A stretch of 64,000 bases of DNA from an uncultured Christensenellaceae bacterium (GCA_944383905.1 CALWRI010000001.1:149766-213765); one strand, 5' to 3'. Shown: positions 1 through 8,792, counted from the stretch's first letter. Notes: generated by a model from the letters alone, not told the origin. Program-made: numbers and translations.

Positions 1-1
1 T

Positions 2-469
2 TATATCTACGACGTGACCTACAAGGTCGTGTTCTTCGTCGCCTTCCGCATACTCGGCAACAAGCACGCCGCGGAAGACGTCGTTCAGGACACATACATG
101 AAAGCGGTCACGGGCATAAGCTCATACAACAGCGACAACTTCACCGCCTGGATAACCACGATCGCGAGAAACAACGCTCTGAACGAATACAACCGCGCCA
201 AGCGCGCGACGGCAACCGACTTTTCGGCAGAAGGAGATTATCGCGAAGGCAATTTCTCGATGCCCGACGAAGACAGCTTCGGACTTATAGCTCTCGCAAA
301 ACAGCTGCTTGACGAAACGGATTACAAAATAGTCGTGATGTGCGTGATAGCGGGATACAAAAGACGCGAGGCGGCAAAAGTTCTCGATATGCCGGTTTCG
401 ACGGTGTCTTACAGACTCAAGCAATCCCTGAACACGCTTGCAAAACACGTCAAAGGAGGGTCGTTATGA
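2..469 (+). CDS. ECF-type RNA polymerase sigma factor (5' end outside window)
   Basis: The reading frame is open to the left edge, so the N-terminus is missing. What remains covers both functional regions of a group 4 (ECF) sigma-70 factor. Region 2 is seen as ILGNKHAAEDVVQDTYMKAV, with the conserved acidic DVVQDT core that contacts core polymerase and the -10 element. Region 4 is a helix-turn-helix near the C-terminus (RREAAKVLDMPVSTVSYRLK), which binds the -35 element. The gene ends in an ATGA overlap with the next gene, an RsgI-like membrane protein, which is the standard arrangement of an ECF factor translationally coupled to its anti-sigma factor. The family call is firm; the regulon and signal are not known. 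The GTG at position 14 is an internal codon rather than the true start. Confidence 0.9.
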   Translation, partial: YIYDVTYKVVFFVAFRILGNKHAAEDVVQDTYMKAVTGISSYNSDNFTAWITTIARNNALNEYNRAKRATATDFSAEGDYREGNFSMPDEDSFGLIALAKQLLDETDYKIVVMCVIAGYKRREAAKVLDMPVSTVSYRLKQSLNTLAKHVKGGSL

Positions 470-1692
470 ACAGAATATCCAAAGATCTGAAAAAAGACGC
501 AGAAAGACTGCTCCCCGACGAACAACTCAAGGAAGACCTCAGACACAGGCTCTTCCCCGCTCCCGAACCCAAACGCGCGAGATCGAAGAGAGGGTTTGCT
601 TTCGCAATGTCCGCGATCGCCTGCGTACTTGTAGTTGTCGTCGCGTTGTCCGTGCTGTTTGCCATCCCGTCCGGAGACACTCCCCCAACACCCGTCGGAG
701 ACGGTTCCGACACCCTCGTCCTGATTGACATCAATCCTTCGTTCGAGATTGTCGCGGATAAGGACGGATACGTCAAATCGGTAAAGGGAATCAACAGCGA
801 CGCGATAATCGTACTGCTTGGGAAAAACTACAACGGCAATTCCGTATCGGATGTCTGCTTTGACATCGTATACAATTCGATAAAGCTCGGATATGTTAAT
901 AACAAACACGGGCAGGTAAATATTTCAGCATTCAACGACGACGAAGCTATAAGCCGTCAGTATATAGAGCTGCTCACGGGCAACGTCAACGATCTCGTAA
1001 CGGCAAGCGGCGGCACGGTCGTGGCTACCGACGGCGAAGCGGCAAAGCAACAACTGATAAACGATATAATCGCGGCTTACGGCGACACAGCGGGGCTCGA
1101 CGAAAAGACGGTGCTCGAACTGCACCGTATCCTCAAACAGTACGACCCGACAAAGGAAAAAGAGCTTGATATGCTCGAAGAACTGTGGGAGGAAGAACTT
1201 GAAAAAGCCGGACTCGACGACGACACGATGGAAGACGCCCTCGACGAATGGAAGGAGCAATACCTCAAACCGCTCGGCGAAGAACTTGAAGACGAACTCG
1301 AATATTATATCGATATATACGAAATGAAACTCCTGAACGACGGAATGTCGGAACGCGAAGCGGAAGCGGCGGCAGAGGAAGAAGAATACCGTCTCACCGA
1401 TCTGGGCAGGCAGGACAGAACGGCTTTGAGAGCGTTTATCGACGAATGGTGGATAGAAGCGACAGACGAATTTTATCTGATAATCGAAAACAGGCTGCGC
1501 AAAGACGGCATTACCGACGAAGATATCTCTGCCGAAAAACAAAAAATCGCCTCTGCTCTTGACAAAAAAGACGGCGAGGACCGCAAAGAACTTATCGTCG
1601 AACTGATCGAAGGTTATTACGAAAACCTTATCGAACCGGACGAAGACGATTTCTGGGAAGAATTCCTTGAAGAATTGTTCGAAGACGCCTGA
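466..1692 (+). CDS. RsgI-like transmembrane anti-sigma factor
   Basis: 408 residues. The ATG at 466 overlaps the sigma stop codon and is preceded by AAAGGAGGG (452-460), which decides the start over upstream codons. Layout: a charged cytoplasmic segment (about 1-42) that should bind the sigma factor, one transmembrane helix (about 43-67), then an extracytoplasmic domain with LIDINPSFEIVADKDGYV, the hallmark of the RsgI middle domain, and finally about 200 residues that are very acidic and helical. No zinc anti-sigma HxxxCxxC motif is seen. Known RsgI proteins hold a sigma factor until an outside signal is sensed; the binding modules of clostridial RsgI proteins are absent here and the acidic helical tail takes their place. 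Its sensing role is inferred from position and topology. Confidence 0.8.
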   Translation: MNRISKDLKKDAERLLPDEQLKEDLRHRLFPAPEPKRARSKRGFAFAMSAIACVLVVVVALSVLFAIPSGDTPPTPVGDGSDTLVLIDINPSFEIVADKDGYVKSVKGINSDAIIVLLGKNYNGNSVSDVCFDIVYNSIKLGYVNNKHGQVNISAFNDDEAISRQYIELLTGNVNDLVTASGGTVVATDGEAAKQQLINDIIAAYGDTAGLDEKTVLELHRILKQYDPTKEKELDMLEELWEEELEKAGLDDDTMEDALDEWKEQYLKPLGEELEDELEYYIDIYEMKLLNDGMSEREAEAAAEEEEYRLTDLGRQDRTALRAFIDEWWIEATDEFYLIIENRLRKDGITDEDISAEKQKIASALDKKDGEDRKELIVELIEGYYENLIEPDEDDFWEEFLEELFEDA

Positions 1693-2189
1693 TGACTACG
1701 GACGAATTCAAAACGCAAAACGCACCGTATAAACTACGCGGATTTGTCTCCTCCGACACAGACGGGATTTTGCGCCTTTTCAGAAGCTCCGTATACTCGC
1801 TTTGCGCAAAAGACTACTCTCCCCGCCAACTCGAAGCATGGGCGTCTTGCGCGGACAAAGCGCGCTGGCAAGCGCAATTCTCCGCCCGTCACACGACGGT
1901 AGCGACGGCAGACGGGATTATAGTGGGCTTTTGCGACTGCGAAAACAACGGACACATCGACAGACTGTATGTCCTGCCGGGGTACGAGGGCAAAGGAATC
2001 GGAAAAGCTCTCGTATACGACGCCGAAAGTTCTCACAACTGCCCCGTCACGACCGTGGAAGCGTCCCTAACGGCAAAACCCTTCTTTGAGAAACTCGGCT
2101 ACACGGCAGATCGAAAGCAGTCCGTATTGCGAAACGGAGAATATCTTGAAAATTACAAAATGTTCAAAAAAATGTCGGATCCGTCTTAA
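1692..2189 (+). CDS. GNAT family N-acetyltransferase
   Basis: 165 residues, starting in a TGATG overlap with the anti-sigma gene, so it is translated from the same message. The acetyl-CoA binding loop of the GNAT fold is clear in the second half: IDRLYVLPGYEGKGIGKALV, matching the V-x-P-x-x-(R/Q/E)-G-x-G-x-G/A motif A. The end of the domain (FFEKLGY) is also typical, and the length fits a single-domain GNAT enzyme. The substrate (small molecule, protein N-terminus or antibiotic) cannot be read from sequence. Its place in a sigma/anti-sigma operon suggests the acetylation is part of the stress or surface response. Confidence 0.85.
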   Translation: MTTDEFKTQNAPYKLRGFVSSDTDGILRLFRSSVYSLCAKDYSPRQLEAWASCADKARWQAQFSARHTTVATADGIIVGFCDCENNGHIDRLYVLPGYEGKGIGKALVYDAESSHNCPVTTVEASLTAKPFFEKLGYTADRKQSVLRNGEYLENYKMFKKMSDPS

Positions 2190-2202
2190 AGATCCGACTT
2201 TT
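2174..2202. terminator. Bidirectional terminator overlapping two convergent stop codons
   Basis: GTCGGATC (2174-2181) pairs with GATCCGAC (2191-2198) around a 9-base loop, with TTTT on the right and a run of A on the left. The stops of the GNAT gene (2187-2189) and the YjbR gene (2186-2188) lie inside the loop. Confidence 0.75.
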
Positions 2203-2560
2203 CCTTTGCCGTCAGTTTTGAAAACGCGCGTTCATACGAGACGTCGGCGAGTTTTTCGAGCAATACGTCGTCAAGCCGACTCAAAACAGCGGTGCTCTTG
2301 TATTTTGCCTGTACGGGCGGACAGTGCCAGCCGCGCGTCACCGCATCGGGAATATTCTCGCGCAAGAACTCCGCGTCTTCGGCAGAAGTCGAAAATGTGA
2401 ATTTCTCCTCTCCGTCTTTGACGAAAAACTCTGCGAAAATGTATCCGTTGCGTTTTGAAGACGTCCTGATTTTTACGACCGCATAATCGTCTCCGAAAGG
2501 AAAATCAAGATAAGCTCCCTTTTTTCCCTGACAATATTTCAACAGTTTTTCCGCTTTCAA
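2186..2560 (-). CDS. MmcQ/YjbR family protein
   Basis: 124 residues, the normal length for this single-domain family (double-wing fold). Typical features are FPFGDDYAVVKI near the N-terminus, a phenylalanine-rich middle (IFAEFFVKDGEEKFTF), and a GWHCPP-like stretch before the C-terminal helices. The start is TTG at 2558-2560, chosen because a purine-rich ribosome site (AAGGGGAAAG) sits just upstream. The biochemical role of YjbR proteins is unclear; DNA binding has been proposed from the fold. The gene is convergent with the GNAT gene and the two stop codons overlap. Confidence 0.75.
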   Translation of the reverse strand: MKAEKLLKYCQGKKGAYLDFPFGDDYAVVKIRTSSKRNGYIFAEFFVKDGEEKFTFSTSAEDAEFLRENIPDAVTRGWHCPPVQAKYKSTAVLSRLDDVLLEKLADVSYERAFSKLTAKEKSDL

Positions 2561-2611
2561 AAACTTTCCCCTTTATTTATTATCGTAAAGACAATAATAC
2601 AGCTTATATAA

Positions 2612-2640
2612 ATCATAGCATCGCTTGCCTCGCGGGTCAA
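2612..2640 (-). promoter_or_regulatory. Sigma-A promoter of the yjbR-like gene
   Basis: On the minus strand, TTGACC (2635-2640) and TATGAT (2612-2617) are separated by 17 bases. Confidence 0.6.
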
Positions 2641-2697
2641 TGCGTTTTTGTTTCAAAACGCTATCCGTGAAAAAAATCAAAATAATTTTGAAATTCT

Positions 2698-2728
2698 TTG
2701 GCAAAAATTTCATCAGCTTTGTTATATT
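2698..2728 (+). promoter_or_regulatory. Candidate promoter of the acidic lipoprotein gene
   Basis: TTGGCA (2698-2703) and TATATT (2723-2728), 19-base spacing, in an AT-rich stretch. A good ribosome site, AAAGGGAGG, follows at about 2742-2750. Confidence 0.4.
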
Positions 2729-2758
2729 AACGAAGAAACTTAAAGGGAGGATACGATT

Positions 2759-3760
2759 ATGAAAAAGAAAAATATCGTACTTGCAGTAATTTTAACCGTA
2801 TGCCTTGCATTGAGCTCCCTGCTCACGGCTTGCGTACTCGGTCCCTCTGACAACACAAATTCGTCAGGCGTGCTCGGAAACTATAAGAACAATTCCGAAC
2901 TCGTCGCTATGAGCGCGACGTCGTCCGCCGTCATACTTGACGAAATGCAGGAGAACACCTCTCTCGCAAAGGCGCTCAATTCCCTCGAAGGACAGCAACT
3001 CACCCAGGAAGAGATCGACGAAGTCAACGCTCAACTCGCAGTGATTGAAAATTATATGGGCGAAAACGCGATTCAGATCGAACAGGGCGCACCCGCGGAA
3101 GACGACGCATACTTCGGCGTATACGAAGTCAGAATGACTGTCACCACAAAGAATCTCGAAGGTGCGGCGCAGGCATATACGATGTATTTCAATCTGACCG
3201 AAACCAAAAACGAGAACGAGATCGACAAGGACGGTCATGAAGACGAAAGCAAGTGGGAATACGAAACCGAGCAGGAATTCGCTCTCGAAGGCATCGTTAT
3301 CTCCGGCGAAAACGTTTATCAGATGACGGGTAAAAAGGAGATCGAAAGCGAGACTGAAGACGGCGTGACCGAAAACGAGACTTCTTACGAGATGACCGTG
3401 CGCGGCGAAAACGGCGAATATATCGTTTTCGAACAGTCTTTCGAAGAGGAAGAGGGCGAGACCGAACAAAAATACGAATACAGAATTTATAACAACCGCG
3501 AGCTCGTAAAACGCTTCGAACTCGAATTCGAAACCGAGAACAACAAGCAGGAAATCGAGATGAAGAGTTACGAAAACGGTCAGGTCTTCCAGTGCAAATA
3601 CGAAAAGAAGACGAGAAACGGCAAAGATTATATCGAAGCGGAAGTTATGAAAGACGGCAAGATGATCGAAGTATTCATCACGACCGAAGGCTCCGGCACC
3701 GAAGAAGATCCTTTCAGACACGTCTACACTTACGGCGAATTTGAAGATTTCGACGATTGA
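2759..3760 (+). CDS. Secreted lipoprotein, strongly acidic, function unknown
   Basis: 333 residues. The N-terminus is a lipoprotein signal peptide with lipobox LLTAC (lipidated Cys about residue 25), so the protein should be anchored to the outer face of the membrane. The mature part begins with a Ser/Asn-rich linker and a helical segment. It continues as many short beta-like stretches dominated by Glu (for example QSFEEEEGETEQKYEYRI) and ends in an acidic EFEDFDD tail. The alternating pattern suggests a beta-sheet-rich domain such as a barrel or sheet of antiparallel strands. I do not recognise a named family. It has its own promoter and terminator, so it is monocistronic. Its extreme acidity resembles the C-terminal domain of the anti-sigma protein at 466-1692, but no sequence motif is shared. 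Confidence 0.75.
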   Translation: MKKKNIVLAVILTVCLALSSLLTACVLGPSDNTNSSGVLGNYKNNSELVAMSATSSAVILDEMQENTSLAKALNSLEGQQLTQEEIDEVNAQLAVIENYMGENAIQIEQGAPAEDDAYFGVYEVRMTVTTKNLEGAAQAYTMYFNLTETKNENEIDKDGHEDESKWEYETEQEFALEGIVISGENVYQMTGKKEIESETEDGVTENETSYEMTVRGENGEYIVFEQSFEEEEGETEQKYEYRIYNNRELVKRFELEFETENNKQEIEMKSYENGQVFQCKYEKKTRNGKDYIEAEVMKDGKMIEVFITTEGSGTEEDPFRHVYTYGEFEDFDD

Positions 3761-3792
3761 CAGACGTCACCCATACACAACTTCTCAAAAGG

Positions 3793-3821
3793 TCCCCCGC
3801 CATACCGCGGGGGATTTTTTT
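3793..3821 (+). terminator. Rho-independent terminator
   Basis: TCCCCCGC (3793-3800) pairs with GCGGGGGA (3807-3814), six-base loop, then seven T. It ends the lipoprotein transcript. Confidence 0.9.
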
Positions 3822-4197
3822 GCCCGCTGTCAACAATTATTTTCTTCCGAATATGTTGCTATCCGCTCCTCTTTCTGTGCGGGTAAAGACAACCGCAGTC
3901 GCATACTGCCCTGCGTGTCAGGATCGCGAAAGGCAGGAGAATGCTCCCGGCGCAACCTGCCCGTATCTCTCCATTCCGTCTTGTTTTGCTCCGTGCCATA
4001 AATGGCGGCGAGCCCTGAAACCGTCTCCTTCTGTCCTGCAAAGTCTTTATACGGACGGCGTTGAGGACGGATCCGCGAATATCACGCGCGCCTCTCCCGG
4101 CTCGCGGAATTTTGCTTGCCGTTCGGAGCGTCTGCGCCAAGGCGTGACGACCTCTCCCCTGCACGGCTTCCTTCGACGGAATATTCTCCGACGGTAC
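3822..4197. other. Intergenic stretch without a supported gene
   Basis: About 375 bases between a plus-strand terminator and the terminator of the downstream minus-strand symporter. Open frames exist on both strands (for example 3859-4242 minus), but none has a ribosome site, recognisable domain or plausible composition. No known structured RNA was recognised. It could be a decayed gene. Confidence 0.4.
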
Positions 4198-4225
4198 GAA
4201 AAAAGGACGGGCTTGTTGCCCGTCC
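4198..4225 (-). terminator. Terminator of the GPH symporter gene
   Basis: GGACGGGC (4205-4212) pairs with GCCCGTCC (4218-4225). Read on the minus strand the stem is followed by a U run (A at 4199-4204). Confidence 0.8.
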
Positions 4226-4253
4226 GTATTTTCATAATGCAAAGCGTATCGCC

Positions 4254-5957
4254 TTACTCGTTTGCGCCGCCGTTCTCGGGAGCGGATTCGCTCGCCTCGG
4301 CGCTGTCGCAGACGACTTCTCCGCCTTCTGCGGCTTCCGCGACGGGTTCTCCGTCAGGGCTGTCGTTATGCTGTGCGGCGCTCAAGGATTTGAGCTGTTC
4401 CACGATCTTTGCGTGCTCTTTCTTGCTGAGCGGGTACAGTATCATTGCGAGAGTCATAAGCGCGGCGGATATTGCGGACACCCACATAGCTATGTCGAAA
4501 TAATCCGTTGCCACTTTCATCAGATGATCGGATACCGTGGTCACGTTGAAGTAGTTGCTGGGCTGATAACCCATGTTCCTCTTGACGATGGCGATGACGA
4601 CGTATCCGACGTTGGTAAACACGAGAACGAGCGCATACATGAACATCTGAATAAAGCCCTCGAGTCTCTGACCCGTCTTGAGCTGTTGATAGTCGCATAT
4701 CTCCGCCATCATAAGCGGCTGGAGCGAAGCAAGCGCGTTGAACAGAGCTATGAAACGCAACACTGTAAGGAGCACGGCGCTCAGCGTACCTTGCACGATG
4801 TTTTCGACGCCTATGATGCCCAGCAATGCGTAACCTACCGCGTTGCAGGTCATCCATATAATGAGGATAGTCTTGTTGTTGAGCTTTCTCGTCATAAACG
4901 GCAACAATATCATGTTGGGGGTGACGGCAAAGCCGGTGATCAGAGTCAGAGAACCGAATATCGCCTGACCGGTGGGGATATCGGTCGCGTAACGCAACTT
5001 GCCCATGATCGCCGAGTCGACCTCGATCGTCGTACGCACGCTGCCGAGAATAAGCGCGAGCGTAAAGATGAGAAGCGGCTTGTTGCGGAATATCTGCTTG
5101 AGACCGGATATGAGACCGACCTTTTCTTTGTTCTGATTGGTAACGATTATTCTCTCCTTGACCATGAACAACATAAGTACGAACGCGAGACCGACAAGAG
5201 AATAGATGATGCCTATGTAACGGAACGCCATATACTCGACGCCCTTGCTGTTGAAGTAACCGCGGAGCGCATTGCCGAGGACGTTCATTATCGTCGGCGA
5301 GAAGCCTATGACGAGACCTATCGGGGACCATATATCCGTTCTTTCCTGCTGATTGGGAGTTATGACGCCCGGCATCATATAGAACGTGTTCTGAAAAAGA
5401 TTCCAGATAATAAGCGTGGGGGTACAGATACAATAAGCGTAAATGACTTTGGGCAAAGCGTTTTCCGCCTGTTCTCGGATCAGATCCGGCGACCAGGTAG
5501 ACGCTATTGCGAGCGCGGCAAAAATAGGAGCCATGATGAGGATGAACGGCTTGTACTTGCCCCATCTCGTCTGCGTATTCTGAAGCATCTTGCCGAATAT
5601 CGGCTGAATGAGAAGTCCGAGAACACTCGCAACGAGGCAGATAAGCGGACCGTGCAGAACGTCGATGCCGAACAGCTCCGAGATCTGCGTCGCGGTGATC
5701 ATGCCCGAAACGACGGTGACGAGGGTGCTCACACCGAACGCGCTGCCGCCGAAGCACAGTATCTCTTTGAGATTGAGATATCTGCCCTTGGGAGGCGTAC
5801 TCCAGAATTTGGCTAAACCCTGAAAAAATTCTTTTGCCGTCTTTTTCTTTTTTGCGGCTTTTTCAGGCTGAACGTCGCCCGCATTGCCTCCGTCGGAAAC
5901 GGTAGCAACGTCGGCAATCTCTTCTGTCGACTGAATGTCGTTCATGTTTTCGCTCAT
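4254..5957 (-). CDS. GPH-type sugar:cation symporter (MFS superfamily)
   Basis: 567 residues with about twelve hydrophobic helices between two charged cytoplasmic tails (a 60-residue N-terminal tail rich in Asp/Glu/Lys and a Glu-rich C-terminal tail). The loop TRWGKYKPFIL matches the G-x-Y-(K/R)-P-(F/Y) motif between helices 2 and 3 of the glycoside-pentoside-hexuronide symporters (MelB relatives). These proteins carry oligosaccharides or glycosides with Na+ or H+. The neighbouring GH16 lipoprotein lies upstream on the same strand, so the pair may release and import a beta-glucan product, although each has its own promoter. The start ATG follows CGGGGAGA. The substrate is not predictable. Confidence 0.85.
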   Translation of the reverse strand: MSENMNDIQSTEEIADVATVSDGGNAGDVQPEKAAKKKKTAKEFFQGLAKFWSTPPKGRYLNLKEILCFGGSAFGVSTLVTVVSGMITATQISELFGIDVLHGPLICLVASVLGLLIQPIFGKMLQNTQTRWGKYKPFILIMAPIFAALAIASTWSPDLIREQAENALPKVIYAYCICTPTLIIWNLFQNTFYMMPGVITPNQQERTDIWSPIGLVIGFSPTIMNVLGNALRGYFNSKGVEYMAFRYIGIIYSLVGLAFVLMLFMVKERIIVTNQNKEKVGLISGLKQIFRNKPLLIFTLALILGSVRTTIEVDSAIMGKLRYATDIPTGQAIFGSLTLITGFAVTPNMILLPFMTRKLNNKTILIIWMTCNAVGYALLGIIGVENIVQGTLSAVLLTVLRFIALFNALASLQPLMMAEICDYQQLKTGQRLEGFIQMFMYALVLVFTNVGYVVIAIVKRNMGYQPSNYFNVTTVSDHLMKVATDYFDIAMWVSAISAALMTLAMILYPLSKKEHAKIVEQLKSLSAAQHNDSPDGEPVAEAAEGGEVVCDSAEASESAPENGGANE

Positions 5958-5988
5958 AAAAATCTCCCCGTTATTTCGTTATAAAAAC

Positions 5989-6017
5989 ATTATATCAAAA
6001 TAATATATTTCAGTCAA
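5989..6017 (-). promoter_or_regulatory. Promoter of the GPH symporter gene
   Basis: Minus strand: TTGACT (6012-6017), 17-base spacer, TATAAT (5989-5994). The leader of about 25 bases includes the ribosome site. Confidence 0.75.
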
Positions 6018-6150
6018 TTTTTTTCACAAATTTTTACATTATGCGCGAAACCGACTCTTTTGCCGCAAACTGCCTTTTTTGCATAGGATTTCTTTTCAAA
6101 TTGAGGAAAAATATTGAAAAAACGGAATGCGGGCACAAAAACAGCGCCCG

Positions 6151-7131
6151 TCACGCCGCATTGTCCGCCGCGCGGTATACCCTGACGTAGTCGACGACAA
6201 AATCGTAATGCTTGCTCTTATCGTTCCGCGCAGGGTTTCCGCACCAGAAATTCGAGCCGTCTTGGTTCTTTCCTTCGACCGGCACGCCGTTTTCGTCCGC
6301 ATACCCGGCGACTTCGACCGACAGTATCATATACTGATCGACCTGCGATACGCCGAAGGTCTTACCGTCAACCGTGTGCTTCGTGCGCCATGTCTCCGCG
6401 CCGTCGATATAAAAGACGTATTCCTCTTCCGTCCACATTACGCCGTAAGTGTGGAATTGCGTATACATATCAGGCACTCTGTAAAGCGGAGACTTCTCCG
6501 ACTTCGTATTCTCGTATCCGTCGCCGTGCAGAACGTGCATATTGGCTTCTTTGTCCGTCAGCGAATAGTACCACGGCGACTCCATAATGTCAATTTCGAC
6601 GCCGTCCGCGCCCGTACCCTGCACGTCGTCAGCGCTCATTCCCGCCGCGCCGTCCGGCATGAGCCAGAACGCGGACCATATCCCTATCGCGGGAGGGACC
6701 TTGCACCTTATTTCGAAATAACCGTAAGTAGACGAAAAACCCTTGTAATCAGGACTTTTGACCGTGCCGTCGTCCGTCAGGTCGGTGGAGCTTTCTATCC
6801 ACGACGTGTACCAGCCTTCCCCGTACTGTCCGTCCTTGTAAAGGGTGCGGATGGTCAGACAGCCGTCCGACACGAAAAGGGTATCCTCGCTGTCTTCGTA
6901 ATATCCCGCTCTTCGCGGATTGTACCCGAGCCCGGTCTTCCACTTTTCGTAGTCTATACCGTCCCCGTCGAAGTCGTCTTCGAAGACGAGCGTATACCCG
7001 CCTTCTTCGAGAGCTTTCTGCAAAGTCTTTTCTTTCGGAATATCGAGCGCCTGCGAACACGATGTCAGATACGCTCCGAGAAATATCGCCGTAAATGCGG
7101 CTGAAATAAAAGCAACGGATTTCTTTTTCAT
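6151..7131 (-). CDS. Glycoside hydrolase family 16 lipoprotein (endo-beta-glucanase type)
   Basis: 326 residues. The signal peptide ends in lipobox LTSC (Cys about 25), so the enzyme is tethered outside the membrane. The GH16 catalytic signature E-x-D-x-x-E is present as VEIDIMES (nucleophile E179, D181, acid/base E184), preceded by the usual FWLMPD strand. The fold regions FEDDFDGDGIDYEKW and YGYFEIRCKV and the C-terminal YDFVVDYVRVY are typical. GH16 enzymes cut beta-1,3/1,4-glucans, laminarin, xyloglucan, agar or carrageenan; the subfamily cannot be settled here. It sits directly upstream of a GPH symporter on the same strand, which would fit surface cleavage followed by uptake. Confidence 0.92.
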   Translation of the reverse strand: MKKKSVAFISAAFTAIFLGAYLTSCSQALDIPKEKTLQKALEEGGYTLVFEDDFDGDGIDYEKWKTGLGYNPRRAGYYEDSEDTLFVSDGCLTIRTLYKDGQYGEGWYTSWIESSTDLTDDGTVKSPDYKGFSSTYGYFEIRCKVPPAIGIWSAFWLMPDGAAGMSADDVQGTGADGVEIDIMESPWYYSLTDKEANMHVLHGDGYENTKSEKSPLYRVPDMYTQFHTYGVMWTEEEYVFYIDGAETWRTKHTVDGKTFGVSQVDQYMILSVEVAGYADENGVPVEGKNQDGSNFWCGNPARNDKSKHYDFVVDYVRVYRAADNAA

Positions 7132-7148
7132 GATTTCCCTCCGTTTGC

Positions 7149-7177
7149 ATTATAACACAAAGAGCAGTCTTTTTGAA
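7149..7177 (-). promoter_or_regulatory. Promoter of the GH16 gene
   Basis: Minus strand: TTCAAA (7172-7177), 17-base spacer, TATAAT (7149-7154), then CGGAGGG before the ATG. Confidence 0.6.
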
Positions 7178-7249
7178 TACGGAAACGTGAACCGTGCGTG
7201 AGGAAAACACTCCGACGCAAAGCACTCCCGACTGTCGACATGCAGCTAA

Positions 7250-7275
7250 TATATGCGTTTAACCTACACGGGTAC
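7250..7275 (+). repeat. Dispersed intergenic motif, copy 1
   Basis: Contains ATGCGTTTAA followed by CCTACACGGGTAC. It shares the 14-mer TTAACCTACACGGG with the copy at 42429-42456. It lies between the MATE and GH16 genes. See also 16407-16434 and 36561-36589. Confidence 0.45.
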
Positions 7276-7317
7276 GGTTTTTACAAATATTTCCGAACGG
7301 ACGAAGTGAAAAATACT

Positions 7318-8721
7318 TCACGTCTTATTTTCTTCTGTCCCTTCCGTCGCAGACTCCGCCTGCACAGTCAGGTCACGCTGCCACTTCCTTCTTGCGACGC
7401 GTATGAGTCCGAGCACCGTTTTGACAAACGTATCGCTGCGCAGGATAAGATATACCGCCCACGCGGGAAAGCCGAGAGCGAATCCGGCGACGGCTCCGAG
7501 AGGAAGCGCGAAAAGATAGACCGTGCCGGTATCTATGAAAAACGCGAATTTCGTATCCCCGCCCCCTCTCAGGACCCCGACTATGCAGGTTATGTCGAGA
7601 GCGAGCACCACCTGCAACGAAGCGAGTATGGTTATCAGTTGAGAGGTGATCTCATTTGCTCCTTTTGATACGTCGTATATATTGAGTATCGGCACCCGCA
7701 GAGCGAACAAAAGCGCGGAGCCGAGACACCCGACGGCAAACGCTATGACGAGCATCGTATCCGCCACCTTCTGCACCTTTGCAGGGTCTCCTTCTCCGAT
7801 CGTCTTGCCGGTCAGTACAGCGGCGGCGTTGGAAACGCCCATTATCCCGACGAGAGCAATCTGGTTGACGACAGTCGCAATGCTTCCCGCGGCGATAAAA
7901 TCGTCGCTGAGGTTGCTGATGATGAGTGTGATGATAACGGTCCCGAATCCCCAAAGCAATTCGTTGCCGACGACGGGCATACAGTTTTTCATAAATGGTC
8001 GGACTATGTCGCCGCCCTTTGAAAACACGTCTTTGAGCCTGAAACCCGTCCTCTTGTCGAAGGCGTACATATAGACGAGCGCCATGACGAGTTCGCTGAC
8101 TCTCGCCGCGACCGTACCGATCGCCGCGCCTTTTACTCCGAGAGCCGGCGCTCCCAGCTTGCCGAATATGAAGACGTAATTGACCGCGACGTTGATAAAA
8201 AACGATATCCCATACACGACCATCGAGACGCCGACTTTTTCGACCGCGCGCAAAGAGGTCAGATAGCAGTTGGACAGGGAGTAAAACACATATCCGATCG
8301 ATATTATCCAAAGATAATCCGCGCCCTGCTCTATCGTATCGGGATTTGAAGTGAACAGAGACATTATCTGCTCCGGGATCGTCACGCAAAGCACGGTAAA
8401 CGCCACCGCGACGCAGAATACGAGACGAAGCGCAAATCCCATTATTCTGCGGATATGCGCCATATCTCCCTTGCCCCAATACTGCGCGATGAGAACGCCC
8501 GCCCCGCTCGCTATCCCGAAGCCGAACATCGTGAGCAGAAAGAAGGGCTGTCCGCCGAGGTTTGCGGCGGATATGGCAACGTCTCCCAGCTGACCGAGCA
8601 TGACCGAGTCCATGAGGTTTACGCCGTAGTTTATCACGTTTTGCAGAGCGATCGGCAAAATTATGCCGACGGCGCCCATGATAAACGACTTGTTGAACAA
8701 AAATCTCTCTCTGATCTTCAT
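7318..8721 (-). CDS. MATE family multidrug/organic cation exporter
   Basis: 467 residues, about twelve transmembrane helices in two related halves, the usual MATE length. The N-terminal half shows the family pattern PIALQNVINYGVNLMDSVML, with a G-Q-L-G-D-V-A-I-S-A continuation. MATE proteins export cationic drugs or metabolites using Na+ or H+ gradients. The gene is divergent from a membrane-bound XRE regulator at 8894, a common pairing of pump and sensor-regulator. The -10 box of its promoter lies nine bases before the ATG, leaving almost no untranslated leader and no ribosome site. Confidence 0.92.
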   Translation of the reverse strand: MKIRERFLFNKSFIMGAVGIILPIALQNVINYGVNLMDSVMLGQLGDVAISAANLGGQPFFLLTMFGFGIASGAGVLIAQYWGKGDMAHIRRIMGFALRLVFCVAVAFTVLCVTIPEQIMSLFTSNPDTIEQGADYLWIISIGYVFYSLSNCYLTSLRAVEKVGVSMVVYGISFFINVAVNYVFIFGKLGAPALGVKGAAIGTVAARVSELVMALVYMYAFDKRTGFRLKDVFSKGGDIVRPFMKNCMPVVGNELLWGFGTVIITLIISNLSDDFIAAGSIATVVNQIALVGIMGVSNAAAVLTGKTIGEGDPAKVQKVADTMLVIAFAVGCLGSALLFALRVPILNIYDVSKGANEITSQLITILASLQVVLALDITCIVGVLRGGGDTKFAFFIDTGTVYLFALPLGAVAGFALGFPAWAVYLILRSDTFVKTVLGLIRVARRKWQRDLTVQAESATEGTEENKT

Positions 8722-8730
8722 AGCCTATAC

Positions 8731-8759
8731 AGTATAACAGTCATCGACATTCATTGCAA
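8731..8759 (-). promoter_or_regulatory. Promoter of the MATE gene, giving a near-leaderless mRNA
   Basis: Minus strand: TTGCAA (8754-8759), 17-base spacer, TATACT (8731-8736). Only nine bases separate the -10 box from the ATG (8719-8721), so transcription should start 0-3 bases before the start codon. Confidence 0.6.
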
Positions 8760-8792
8760 GCGAATTACCTCCCGGCGCGATTTTCTTCCCGA

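Noticed and set aside
3859..4242. Minus-strand frame of 127 codons in the gap before the GPH gene
   Set aside because: Begins downstream of a symporter stop and crosses its terminator; no ribosome site and no domain.
3757..4503. Open frame of 248 codons after the acidic lipoprotein gene
   Set aside because: It starts inside the lipoprotein stop, runs through a terminator and into the 3' end of the GPH gene on the other strand; composition is not protein-like.
4116..5816. 566-codon frame opposite the GPH gene
   Set aside because: Antisense to a clear transporter. The organism's codon use keeps stop codons rare on the opposite strand, which explains many such long frames.
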